Of a stretch of DNA of 64,000 nucleotides, positions 24,201 through 34,954 are shown piece by piece. A program made the translations under genes and the position numbers. Source of the stretch: Micromussa lordhowensis (Eukaryota; Cnidaria; Anthozoa; Scleractinia; Lobophylliidae); contig OZ026598.1 of the NCBI GenBank assembly GCA_964020085.1, positions 13,828,697-13,892,696 on the forward strand, read 5' to 3'. Below the pieces are notes generated by a model, which saw only the letters and a list, made by a program, of their open reading frames with translations, ran no database searches and was not told where the DNA came from. Position 1 is the stretch's first letter, and each line of letters starts with the position of its first letter.

Positions 24201-24782
24201 CTTCGATCAAATCGACTTTTATCGATCGAAACGACCTTCGATCGAAACAACCTTCGATCGAAACGACCGGATTCCGTTCGATTGAACGAACCTTTTCTGA
24301 CTCAAATGAAAGCAAAAATGGAATCAATTTCCTTCTTAGACTGGCTCTAGGCTTAGCACTGTCAGTTAAACCTAACAAAAGTTACTGTACACAAGTTAAT
24401 GCAAATCAAGTTGTGTAAAGCCAACTTTTTAGAACCCACCCACCCACCACTTTTTAGAAGGCTATACCTAGAATTTTTTGAGAGTTTTTTTGGAAATAGT
24501 TCTTTATAAAACAGCTAAATGCACTTTGGTTGCACATTTCTAAATGGCTTTAAAATCACAACATTGATATTTGAATTAAACGACTTCATATAATTTATTG
24601 TAAACTGCAGTTAGCACATCAAAGTTATAGAGAAACTGTAGAATATGATTTCAATTAATTTTTTAAGTTTAGAGAGTTATTGTGTCACATTGCACATTAT
24701 TCTATTTTTTGTTTGTTTGTGACAGGTTGTTCAGTTAGCTACCTCAGTTCCTGTAACTGCTGTTGGACCCTGTCAGGCTTGA
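21297..24782 (+). CDS. Hypothetical two-exon gene, 112 codons
   Basis: Proposed exon 1 is 21297-21578: ATG in the context agcaaaATGT, 94 codons, ending exactly at a GTAAGT donor (21579). Proposed exon 2 is 24726-24779 plus TGA (24780-24782), preceded by a strong acceptor with a T-rich tract (tttgtttgtttgtgacag). Both junctions are phase 0 and the frame stays open. Exon 1 contains CEWTLEGENEAFFPPN and a Tyr/His/Trp-rich stretch; G+C is higher than in the surroundings. I recognise no family, and no signal peptide is present. The 3.1-kb intron contains a foldback transposon (21841-24295). Other downstream exons, or a chance ORF, are possible; the exon 1 donor is the best evidence. Confidence 0.4.
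21618..21637. repeat. CATA microsatellite
   Basis: About five tandem CATA units in the intron of the hypothetical gene. Confidence 0.8.
21841..24295. mobile_element. 2.45-kb foldback element with TTCGATCGAA terminal repeats
   Basis: The left end (21841-21945) and right end (24175-24295) are inverted copies of each other. Both consist of several copies of the perfect 10-bp palindrome TTCGATCGAA, spaced by GGTTGT or GGTCGT, then CAGTTCGATCGAAGA units. The interior has short ORFs without known domains and a tRNA-like pol III unit at 22132-22213. No transposase and no clear target duplication are visible. It lies in the intron of the gene model at 21297-24782. Confidence 0.75.
22132..22213 (+). 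ncRNA. tRNA-like pol III unit (tRNA pseudogene or SINE head)
   Basis: An A-box-like TGGCGCAGTCGAGTAGG (22138-22154) and a B box GAGTTCGAATCC (22181-22192) stand 26 bp apart, which is normal tRNA spacing. A run of eight T (22206-22213) follows and would serve as a pol III terminator. A full cloverleaf with a clean acceptor stem cannot be drawn, so it is more likely a tRNA-derived remnant than a functional tRNA. It lies inside the TTCGATCGAA element. Confidence 0.5.
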
Positions 24783-25399
24783 CATGAAGAAATTCAACTG
24801 ACAGTGTATCAAGATAGCCTTAACCTTCCCTCACCAACAGAGAATGTCCTTTCCGTTTTTTCTAACATAAGTGGTGCCATGTATTGTCATTGCATTTGAT
24901 AGATGTGGCACTGCAGCAGCAGTCTGCTGAATGTCCAGCAGAACGATAACCTTGATGATGGCAACGTCATGACAGTACAGATAGATTATAAGCTTTTTGT
25001 TCAAAAAGAGCAAAGTAGAAATTAAATTGTTGTTTTTAATCTGTTTTTAAACTTAATCAAAAATCTATTTACCATGTATACATATATATTTCACTACACT
25101 ATTTTTCTGCTTTAAAATTACCTTGCAAGCTGCTTTGACTATTTTGCCCACGAGTTCTCTGTGCTGTTTAGCCTGCTGCTGTTTGAACATGTCGCTCATC
25201 CATTAAAGATGTTACATTTTTGTTTATAAACAATACTTAGATGGGGTTTAGCCTTGATGTGATATCTGGAATAATCATGCTTGTCCACAAAATCATGTGA
25301 ATTCTCAAAATAAGCAGGGGCTCTTGGCCAGTCAGAATGCTGATAGTGAGTACAATGTATAGTAAAAGTAATAATGAGCAATATGATACAGATATGTCA

Positions 25400-25610
25400 G
25401 ACAAGATTATGTCTTATAAGGATAGAACCACAGGTTATAACTTTAAGAAAAATGGCACACAGGATCTTGTTCCAAGTTTTAGTAGGACTGATTGTTTTAA
25501 GTGTAGTTTTCTTTTACTGCATTGTTAAAGAATGGAATAGTTTACCAATCATATTAGAGAAGATAATAATTATCTAAAATTATTTACAATGTATTTGTAA
25601 TGTGGTGGAC
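25400..25610 (+). pseudogene. LINE ORF2 C-terminal fragment
   Basis: Frames here give LVPSFSRTDCFKCSF and, after a one-base shift, YCIVKEWNSLPI followed by an AT-rich end. 'R T D x x K x S F ... W N x L P' is the conserved C-terminus of jockey-superfamily LINEs. It is short and frameshifted. Confidence 0.5.
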
Positions 25611-25958
25611 TAAATCGTAAGAAATCGTAAATTAATCCTTGCTCCTTGGCTAAAACAAAGAAACCCTCCTAAAGTCTGCGCTGACCTTGTTGAGCCATGC
25701 GTCAAAAGGAACATTCCTGCCTGTTTTTGAAGGTGTGATTTTATTTGAGGACCTAAAAAACACAAAATGCAACCATAGACATGTGGTGTGTAACTTTCCT
25801 GACACAGGCAAGTGTGAAAAACTAGTAATGAAATTTTTTTTTTTCATTGTTTTTTACTTGTTGTCAGTTATTGGCTTGCAGGTGCTACATTGCATGGTCT
25901 TGCATGTATGACTGAACATGTATAATATAAATACACGTACATATGGGCCTGTTGAAAT

Positions 25959-26398
25959 TTAAAGTGCACCTAACCCCAAACTATTTTTTTCGCTTAAATG
26001 ACTCTTTGCACCTGTTTGAAACGCATTGCGCCTTTTTGCCCTTTTCTAGCCCTAATCTTGACTTTTTACAGGCGGTAAAAGTTAAGAAATCTGGCCATTG
26101 TCTGTTCCACGATTGAGCAAGTAAGGGGAATGGGTTTATTCCTGGGTTGATGTCATAAACTGATTTGCATGCATGTTTACAAAGACTTAATACGATGCAA
26201 ATCAGTCTGTGACGTCAACCCAGGAATAGACCCATGCCCCTTACTAGCTCAGTCGTGCAACAGATGATGGCTAGATTTCGTAACTTTTACAGCCTATAGA
26301 AAAGTAAAGATTTAGTTTCAAAAGGGGCACTGCGTTTCGAACAGGTGCAAAGATTTATTTAAGCGAAAAAAAATATTTTGGGGTTAGATGCACTTTAA
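25959..26398. mobile_element. 432-bp hairpin MITE with TTAA target duplication
   Basis: The element (25963-26394) starts AGTGCACCTAACCCCAAA and ends with its near-complement TTTGGGGTTAGATGCACT, flanked by TTAA at 25959-25962 and 26395-26398. The two halves pair almost throughout (for example CTGGGTTGATGTCA against TGACGTCAACCCAG), with a loop near 26155-26190. Non-coding. Confidence 0.85.
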
Positions 26399-26508
26399 GC
26401 ATATTACCTGACTTTTTTTAACTTAAGTTGGTTGTGTAGTAGTTAGATCTTGCAGGTGATTTACCCTGTAAGATCTGGTATGCAAATTAAGCTTATGTTT
26501 TTATTGTT

Positions 26509-26533
26509 ATAGATAGATAGATAGATAGATAGA
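26509..26533. repeat. GATA microsatellite
   Basis: About six tandem AGAT units, followed by AAACTTTATTTACGTGTCTG, which looks like the reverse-oriented end of a retroposon; I could not confirm that. Confidence 0.8.
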
Positions 26534-27299
26534 AACTTTATTTACGTGTCTGGAGGAAGCTAGCCGAGGGACAGGCCCTCTACTAATAGGGGACACCTAA
26601 AATGCTAAAATTATAATACTATAATACTCAATGTTATAATGCTAAAACTAGAGTTATTAATATTTTTTTGAAGTGGACCTGTTGTTTACAGTCATGAAAC
26701 CAAGCGAAGGGTTCCCCTCAACATTACATTAATGAATTGATTAATGGAATATTGAACCTGCTAGTCATTTGAAGAATATAATAATGAATTGATTATTGGA
26801 ATTATACTAAACCCACTAGCTGTTCCAAGAGTACGGCTGATGGGCTTAATGTTAAAAAAATCAGTTTAATTGAAATGACTAATGAGTTTAATATTTCAAT
26901 AATCAATTCATTATTGCATTCCTGAATCAATTAGTGGATTAAGTATTCAAATAAAAAAAGCAGTTCCACCTTTACATATTATAACTGGATAGCATTTACA
27001 ATGTAGTATGAACTTTTATAATCATATGGCAGTTTAAGTATTCCCCTCCCCCACCTCAAACCAGGCCTGATCCAGGCCTCAGGAACTCAGGAAACAGGTT
27101 ACCATCCTTTCTCAGAAAAACTTCCTGATAGCATTTGTTAGGCTTTTAAAAAAAGCCACATTTTGTCTGATTAATCTTATTTTTGGTCTCAAAGAAGGAA
27201 GAAAAAAAATGGATTTAAATAGTTTAATTTTTCTGTTCTTCTTACAACAACAGAGGATAAGAAATATTTACCACTAATTTTTAACTTAATTTAGACAGA

Positions 27300-27835
27300 T
27301 ACAGTAAACACCCGCATATAAGAACACTGATTTTGGAGGTCAGGCTGATCAGGTTCTTATATATCGGGTGCTTAGTGAAAAATCAGCCTGAAGGTGTTCT
27401 TAAATTGTTCTTAAAAATTGGTGGTGGAAATCAGAACTGTAACAAATATACAAAAAATAGCCTGAGATTAAATTAGCATATTTAATGTAAAAGAAAATTA
27501 ATAAATATCATGACAAAAAAAGAAATCAGCCTTATTTGTAGTTAACAAGTGAACAGAACAAGAAAATACGCATCAGTATCTGGGTAACTGCACACCTACC
27601 CACTAGATCATTTGAAGAGAAAAAGCTCAAAGTAAATACAGCATCACAGCTGATTAGTGTAGTTATCTGGCAGCAGGCCTTCTGTATGATCAGAATTTTT
27701 TTGGGTCTTATCCATTTTATAAGAACATTTCATATTTCCAGGCTGATTTTGTTCTTATAAAAATGGTGCTTTATTTGTCAAATTCCAGCCTGGTGTTCTT
27801 AATCTATGTGTTCTTATATGCGGGTGTTTACTGTA
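27300..27835. mobile_element. 532-bp MITE with TA target duplication (Tc1/mariner-like)
   Basis: Inverted ends CAGTAAACACCCGCATATAA from 27302 and its complement ending at 27833, flanked by TA (27300-27301 and 27834-27835). Internal repeats such as CAGGCTGAT and GTTCTTATA recur in both orientations. The TA target and the CAGT terminus fit the Tc1/mariner superfamily. Non-coding. Confidence 0.8.
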
Positions 27836-30117
27836 TTGCATGTCTTCAGTATTGCCATTACTGTACCTACCTGTATTCCTCTTACTTGGCTTTTAATATT
27901 TGGAATTCTTTATCAGCGTTTCGCCGGTAACTGGTGCACCATCGCGTTCCGCGTCGATACAAAAGCATGCTTTTCCCCACTTCGTCGAAGACTTGAAACA
28001 GCCTTCCTGGTATAGGAGTGGGGTTTATCGCACTAGAATGGCCAGGTAAAGGGCAGGAGCGATATTGTTTGTGGCCCTCGATTTGGCAGAGGAAATTTCT
28101 ACGCTCGACGTTCGATTAATTTGTTTATTTATTTCAAGATTTGTATATTATGATATATATACCTACAAGGTTCAACCACCTTGTAAAGAGATAGGAGAGA
28201 GATCATGTGACCGCGGCAAACATACTTGTCCCGGTTTTTCCCCTCAAACAACACATTTTCCATTTTCGCAAGAGGCAATTTTCCATCAGAAGATGCGAAA
28301 GCTAATAATAATGCTGTTACGATAAACACGAAGTTCATGCCCGACTTCGAACAGAAAATTCAACATTGTTACCACAACCAATTTTTTGTTTTTAAGCGTA
28401 TAAAATCAGTAAAAGGTTCCGGCAATTCTGCTTTTTTACAAAAAGATCAACTCTGCTAATTGAAAAAAACAGAAAAATTAACTTTCTGCATTTATTTTCA
28501 TAGAACAACATGCAAAATTGTTACCTTATTTGTTAATGCTAGTCGATTAGATGAAAAGTTAAAAAAAGGTACCTTTTAAGAAAAAAAGGCGGGCATTTTA
28601 AGCTTTCGGGTGAAAATATTTTAGCGTCAATATTGTCCGCTTTTCATCCATTTCTCACTTTACCAAACAAAACTTTAAAGGGCGAAAAAGGTACCTTTTT
28701 TCGGTTAGAAGCGATCTCTTCAAAAGCGCGAAAAAGGTACCTTTTTGTGGTTTAAAAATGTTCCTATCAAAAGAGCACATAAGGTACCTTTTTTGCGGTT
28801 ACAAGCAATCTCATCAAAAGCGCGAAAAAGGTACCTTTAAAAATAAATGACGCTTCAATTAATATCCTACTGATTGACAGATGTCAACCGTTGGCGCCTC
28901 CAACGAACGATACACAGACGTTTTTAGGGGACTCTAGGTCCCGTTCTACAATCGAATTTCGCATTCCCGAATCTAATTAAACCAAGCAAAACCCATCCTA
29001 GACTCCCCTAGAAACATGTGTATGGGGGGCTATTCCTCAGTGACCCCGGCTATTTAACAGAAAAGACTCGGACGCACAATATTATAATTATCGCGTCGTG
29101 TATTATTGGCATATTTTCCGACCTTCTTACGTACGTGGACGATGGCCTACTATGGGGATCAAATTAGCTGGCTCCTTTGAGCCTAGACTGAAGAGATCCG
29201 AAAATACTGGCTACCATCCAAATGGATGAAATAGCTACTGGTTCTTTCAAACTAGATGTATGTAGAGGACCTAAGCAAGTCCATTTTAAAGCGTGGAGCG
29301 AAGACTTGAAAAAGGTCAGACTATATCAAAAGTCGAACCATTGTAATCTGCGAAAAAAATATATCAAATTCTACGTCGATCTACAACAAACAGCAGATAT
29401 GCGTTTTTTTCCTTTAAAGTCTAAACTGAGCGGGTTATCATAATAACTGTTTTGTGTCGTGGGTGCCTTTTTTCTCTCAGGAACGGGTTATTATCTTCAG
29501 AGAGGTTTAATAAACTGTATTGCAATAATGCAAACTAGATTTCGAATTTGAGCCCAGGTGACTTTTGAGCCACAAGCCGAAGTAAAGCCGTTAACCGTAA
29601 ATGCCGCAATCCCTTTGAGACCCCCTTACTTACGCTAAAGTGAGCCTGAAAAGCTTTTATATCCACTTCTTAGGCATTTTTACGTTTATTATGCTAGCAT
29701 TTTTTGAAGCATTTTGGTGGAATCTTCTGAGAAATTTATTATCATTCTTTTTCAGAGAAAATGAAAATGAAAACTTTTAAAGAGAAAATGAACACTTAAA
29801 GTCGATATTAAAAAAAAGAAAATTCAAATGCCACCCTGACACTACCGTTTATAATAAGGGATTATCGGTTGTTGTATTAAAATCAAAGCTTGTATATGTT
29901 GCAGTATATTTTTTATTTCAGTTAATTTTTGGTTTTCCTTAGATTCAAATTCATTAGCATACATTACCATACCATACCCAAAAACAAAAATTATTTGAAA
30001 TAAAAAAAAAATTAACTGCAACATATACTTTGTTGTTATACCACTTAAATGTAATACGTTTTTGTTAGCGTAAAAATTAATAAAAAAGACTCTGTATAAT
30101 GAGCATTTTATCATTAT

Positions 30118-30980
30118 TTAAGGTGGCTCCCTAGAGTTTTCCTTAGACTCATTAGCACGCGCTGCCATTGCCTGCCAAACGTCAGTGATAATCGCGCGTT
30201 CAAAAATGACGCAAGTAACCCTAAGAAGAAACGAAATCACTTCAGCACTTGAAAAGCGTTAAATCACTTCGGTATAAGTAGCAATAGTTTCAAACTCCGT
30301 TCAAACATGTGTTTATAACACAATATGACAAAAACGCTCTATAAATAACCGGTAAAAGAGCTCTAATTTACTCTTGCTTTCTCGCATGCGGTACATGGCG
30401 TCACCTGAGCGCGCGCCTAAATGAATACCCACGCGCGATACCACGCGTGTTTTTCGGATTTTTGTGACGTCACGTGCGAAAATAAATGGTAATTTTCTCG
30501 CGTTTCCTTCGGTGAATTTTTTTTTAAATTTGGCTCAGTTGTAACCACATACAATTCCTATAAAATACCCTATTTTTGTTAAAATCTGTCAGAGCTAATC
30601 TCATATATTAAGAATAATGAGAAATTACAGAATATTGGAAAAACCATCTGAACAACCTTGACTTTTTACCAGTTCAAAATGTCAGGCTATGTCATTTCCA
30701 TGATATCGCGAAGTATGAAAAAATTTCACCGAAGGAAAGTATAAATATTAAGGAGTTTAGGTCAAAATGAGGAATATATCTGCCTGTCATTAGATGAGAT
30801 GTTACCATGGTAACGGCCTTAATCCGAAAATTGACAACCAAACCATAAGCCTTATTTTAACAGCACCCATACTGGTAAATCTCCAAGGGGAAAACTTTAA
30901 GAGAAATTAACTACGTTGCCTTTTCTAACTCGCGGTTTTTATGGAGGGTGTTTCGTAATAACTCTAGGGAGCCACCTTAA
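30118..30980. mobile_element. 855-bp MITE with TTAA target duplication nested in foldback copy 1
   Basis: Inverted ends GGTGGCTCCCTAGAGTT at 30122 and its complement ending at 30976, flanked by TTAA (30118-30121 and 30977-30980). Foldback copy 2 at about 53955 reads straight through this point with a single TTAA, which proves insertion rather than ancestral sequence. No coding potential is recognised. TTAA suggests a piggyBac or Kolobok source. Confidence 0.9.
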
Positions 30981-31497
30981 GGTGGAACATTTTAGTGCGA
31001 AAAAAGAAGCATAGTGTACAAAAGCCTGGTCCCTCTCTTCAATTACTTATAACTGACACCTGCCATCTATTGACAACCACATTTAAATATCACGGGCCGG
31101 TTTAATTTTATAGGTTCCTTTTTCACACTTATGAGAACATCGCTTCCAACCGCAAAAAAGGTACCTTTTTGCTCTTTTGATAGGAATGTTTTTAACTGCA
31201 GAAAAGGTACCTTTTTCGCGCTTTTAAAGAGATCGCTTCAAACTGAAAAAAGGTACCTTTTTCGCGCTTTAAAGTTTTGTTTGGTAAAGTGAGAAATGCA
31301 TGAAAAGTTGACAATATTGACGTCAAAATATTTTCACTCGAAAGCTTAAAATACCCGCTTTTTTTCTCTAAAAAGGTACCTTTTTTTAACTTTTCACCTG
31401 GTCGACTAGCATTAACAAAAAAGGTAAAAATTTTGCATTTGTTCTATGAAAAATAAATGCAGAAAGTTCAATTTTCTGCTGTTTTCAAGTAGAAGAG

Positions 31498-31513
31498 TTA
31501 GGGTTAGGGTTAG
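31498..31513 (+). repeat. Interstitial telomeric repeat, about 2.7 TTAGGG units
   Basis: The tract lies in the right terminal repeat of foldback copy 1. In copy 2 (about 54460-54482) the same place holds TTGATCTTTTTCTAGAAAAG instead, so about 20 bp were replaced by telomeric repeat in copy 1. Confidence 0.8.
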
Positions 31514-31724
31514 TAGAATTGCCGGAACCTTTCACTGATTGTATAAACCTTAGCTGGTTTGTGACGACCTTGTCCTCCGCGAAAACAAAACACTTGCCGG
31601 GAATTTTAAATTGCCGCCATTTTGACGCGGTTTGTTTCTATGGAAATATTATGGCGCCCATTCCTTCTCGCGCGGAAATCACTCAAGCGACCTTGATCAT
31701 GCGCAGTCATTTTGCCGCTGTGTC

Positions 31725-32187
31725 CACAGCGGTCAAACGTGGCGCGCGTGCGCAGTTCTCCCCAAAATTTCGCTTGACAAAGTCTTAAATTTTCGAAAAT
31801 TTTCGCTTTCAAGTCCAAAGTTAAGACAGTCGCTGAAAAGTTAAGCTTTAAACTTCGCATATGACCAGGACATTTAGTGATGGACATCCTAAAGTCCTCC
31901 CAGCTTGTAATTTTCTCTCACAGTACTATTTTTATAACATTTTCCTACTGAAGTCTTGCAGGTTTTCTCTTCAAACTCTTACGAAGTTCGAGGCGGCGAA
32001 AACCGGAAGTGGGAGGACTTTAGGATGTCCATCACTAAATGTCCTGGTCATATGCGAAGTTTAAAGCTTAACTTTTCAGCGACTGTCTTAACTTTGGGCT
32101 TGAAAGCGAAAATCTTCGAAAATTTAAGACTTTGTCAAGCGAAATTTTGGGGAGAACTGCGCACGCGCGCCACGTTTGACCGCTGTG
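31725..32187. mobile_element. 463-bp hairpin MITE
   Basis: Ends CACAGCGGTCAAACGTG (31725-31741) and its complement (32171-32187). The arms (about 31725-31900 and 32010-32187) pair almost perfectly, including CCAGGACATTTAGTGATGG. A loop of about 110 bp lies between. The mirrored ORFs on both strands are a consequence of the palindrome. No target duplication was identified. Confidence 0.8.
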
Positions 32188-32254
32188 TGCGCGGAAGCCA
32201 CTTAGGTATGTACTTTAAGTAAGGTTATTAAAGTGTATCATATTTGTATAATTT

Positions 32255-33915
32255 AATCCGTGTATAGCTATTGATAGCCACATATAGTCGTGTGTAGCTA
32301 TGTATGGCCAAGTATAGCCATGTATAGCCATGCACATCCATGTACAGCCATGGATAGCCATATACAGCCATGTATAGCCATGTACAGCCATGTATAGCCA
32401 TGTACAGCCATGTATACCCATGGATAGCCATATTTAGCCATGTATAGCCATGTACAGCCATGTATACCCATGTATGCCCATGGATAGCCATATATAGCCA
32501 TGTATAGCCATGTAAAGCCATGTACAGCCATGTACAGCCATTGATAGCCATGTATAGCCATCTACAGCCATGTTTACCCATGTATAGCCATGTGCAGCCA
32601 TGTATAGTAATGTATCGCCATGTATAGTCATGTACAGACATTTTTAGCCATGTACAGCTATGTATAGCTATGGATAGCCATGTATAGCCATGTATAGCCA
32701 TGTACAGCCATTGATAGCCATGTATAGCCACGTATAGCCATCTACAGCCATGTTTACCCATGTATAGCCATGTGCAGCCATGTATAGTAATGTATCGCCA
32801 TGTATAGTCATGTACAGACATTTTTAGCCATGTACAGCTATGTATAGCTATGGATAGCCATGTATAGCCATGTATAGCCATGTATAGCCATTGATAGCCA
32901 TGTATAGCCACGTATAGCCATCTACAGCCATGTTTACCCATGTATAGCCATGTGCAGCCATGTATAGTAATGTATCGCCATGTATAGTCATGTACAGACA
33001 TTTTTAGCCATGTACAGCTATGTATAGCTATGGATAGCCATGGATAGCCATGTATAGCCATGTATAGCCATGTACAGCCATTTATAGCCATGTAAAGCCA
33101 TGGATAGCCATGTATAGCCATGCATTGCCATGTACAGCCATGGATAGCCATGTATAGTCATGTATAGCCATGGATAGCCACGGATAGCCATGTATAGCCA
33201 TGGATAGCCATGGATAGCCATGTATAGACATTTATAGCCATGTATAGCCGTGTATAGCTATGGATAGCCATGTATAGCCATGTACAGCCATGTATAGCCA
33301 TGTATAGCCATTTATTGTCATGTATAGCGATGGATAGCCATGTATAGTAATGTATAGCCATGTATAGCTATGTACAGCCATGTATAGCCATGGATAGCCA
33401 TGTATAGCCATTTATAGCCATGTATAGCCATGGATAGCCATGGATAGCCATGGATAGCCATGTATAGCTATTTATAGCCATGTATAGCCATGGATAGCTG
33501 TGTATAGCCATGGATAGCCATGGATAGCCATGTATAGCCATGTACAGCCATGTGCAGCCATGTACAGCCATGTATAGCCATTTATAGCCATGGATAGCTA
33601 TGTATAGCCATGTATAGCCATGGATAGCCATGTATAGCCATGTATAGCCATTTATAATCATTTATAGCCATGTGCAGCCATGTGCAGCCATGTGCAGCCA
33701 TGTACAGCCATGTACAGCCATGTATGACCATGTACAGCTACGTACAGCCATGTATAGCCATATGCAGCCATATACAGCCAGGAATGGCCATGTACAGCTA
33801 TGTACAGCCGTGTACTGGCATGTATTGCCATGGATAGCCATGGACAACCATGGATAGCCATGGATAGCCATGTACAACTATGTATAGCCATATACAGCCA
33901 TGTATAGCCATTTAA
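32255..33915 (-). repeat. 10-bp minisatellite, left arm
   Basis: About 165 units of TGTATAGCCA with variants TGGATAGCCA and TGTACAGCCA. A higher-order repeat of 180 bp (18 units) occurs three times, marked by TCTACAGCCATGTTTACCCA at 32561, 32741 and 32921. Because 10 is not divisible by 3, all frames read the same ten-residue peptide repeat and stops are absent, which creates ORFs up to 307 codons. These are not genes. Confidence 0.95.
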
Positions 33916-34954
33916 ATTTTCGATTTGCATTTTATTTTCTATATAGCGAGAATTTTAGGCAGTAAACCTTGCAAATAGAATTCTATATGTGCTATATTTT
34001 CACATGTGAAAAAAGCGATACGTCCATTCAGTCCGAATTTGTCTTTGCACAGCGCGAAGCGTCGCCATGACATTATTGAATCTGACAGTAATTACGGACA
34101 AGCGGAAAGATTTCACACTATGTTTAATTACGAATTCTCCCGTATTATATTTAAGCTTGTGTGGGCTCGTTGTCCGCCTGTTGTTGGACTAGAGAGCGCA
34201 TTTGTTTTTCATTTAATGCGCACAGCCATTTATTACGCTCGGTCATTCATTACGTTCTGACCTGTAATTTTATGGTGTCGAAAAAACTCAAACTGATTTA
34301 AGGGTATGTTAAATTCTCGCTATGTATACAATAAACTGTGTAACTTGCCTCCCAGCGTAATAACTTCCGTACCATGTGACCGGATTCTGAAAAGGGCCTA
34401 TTGCTTAGAGCGCTTTTCATTTCAGTGTCAAAAAGTAATTGGTTTTGCGTTTACTACGCTACGCGATTGGCTTAAAAAACTCGCGCCACTTTTTCGTACA
34501 ATCAGGAGTAAAACCAACACCAATAGTGATTCACTCGTACGCGTTTTTCCGCGCTTTGCGTCAGCTACATGTAATTACTTCGTGTTTTGATTGGTTCACT
34601 TGATTACCTGTGTCCTTTGTGATTGGCTAGAGTGATTACTCTGGTTTTGGTTTTACGACACTCAATTGAAAACCGCTCTAAAACACCAAGAAAGTAACTG
34701 CTGGGGAATATCTATTTTGAACGGTGTTTCTTTGTGCAGTGCAGTTTATTTGCATAATAAAAATGCTCAAGGACTCATTGCTTTGACTTATCGGGATTTA
34801 CCTGTATTCGTTTACTAACAATGCACTCTAAATTTTCAATACCACTCTCTGCAAAACCTCTTGCGATATTGGAATTCCTACTTCATCGTAAGTGAACTCG
34901 TGTAGGTAAATCCGGATAATTGACTCGATGAGTACGTTAGCCTCTCAGTATTAT
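33916..34954. other. Unique centre of the giant palindrome
   Basis: About 1 kb without the 10-bp repeat. Short ORFs on the plus strand (34006-34260, 34306-34590) show no recognisable domain. A small inverted repeat, about 40-bp arms at 34783-34822 and 34883-34922 around TCGGGATTTACCTG/TAGGTAAATCCGGAT, may be a separate small MITE. Confidence 0.5.

Larger units (their letters stand above)
28398..31546. mobile_element. 3.1-kb foldback element rich in GGTACC, copy 1
   Basis: The element spans about 28404-31540. Its ends are inverted: AATCAGTAAAAGGTTCCGG on the left, and on the right the complement of AATCAGTGAAAGGTTCCGG. The flank GTATAA is duplicated at 28398-28403 and 31541-31546. The inverted ends extend for about 450 bp and contain nine GGTACC sites (28567, 28690, 28736, 28783, 28830; 31160, 31206, 31252, 31375), nearly all embedded as AAAAAGGTACCTTTTT. 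Such repeated subterminal palindromes are typical of transposase binding sites. No transposase is recognisable. It contains a nested TTAA MITE (30122-30976) and a TTAGGG patch (31498-31513) that copy 2 lacks. Confidence 0.85.

Noticed and set aside
32228..33151. 307-codon minus-strand ORF (MAIHGYTWLY-type repeats) as a repetitive protein gene
   Set aside because: It is the automatic translation of a 10-bp repeat that lacks stops in all frames. There is no splice context, and neighbouring frames encode the same peptide.
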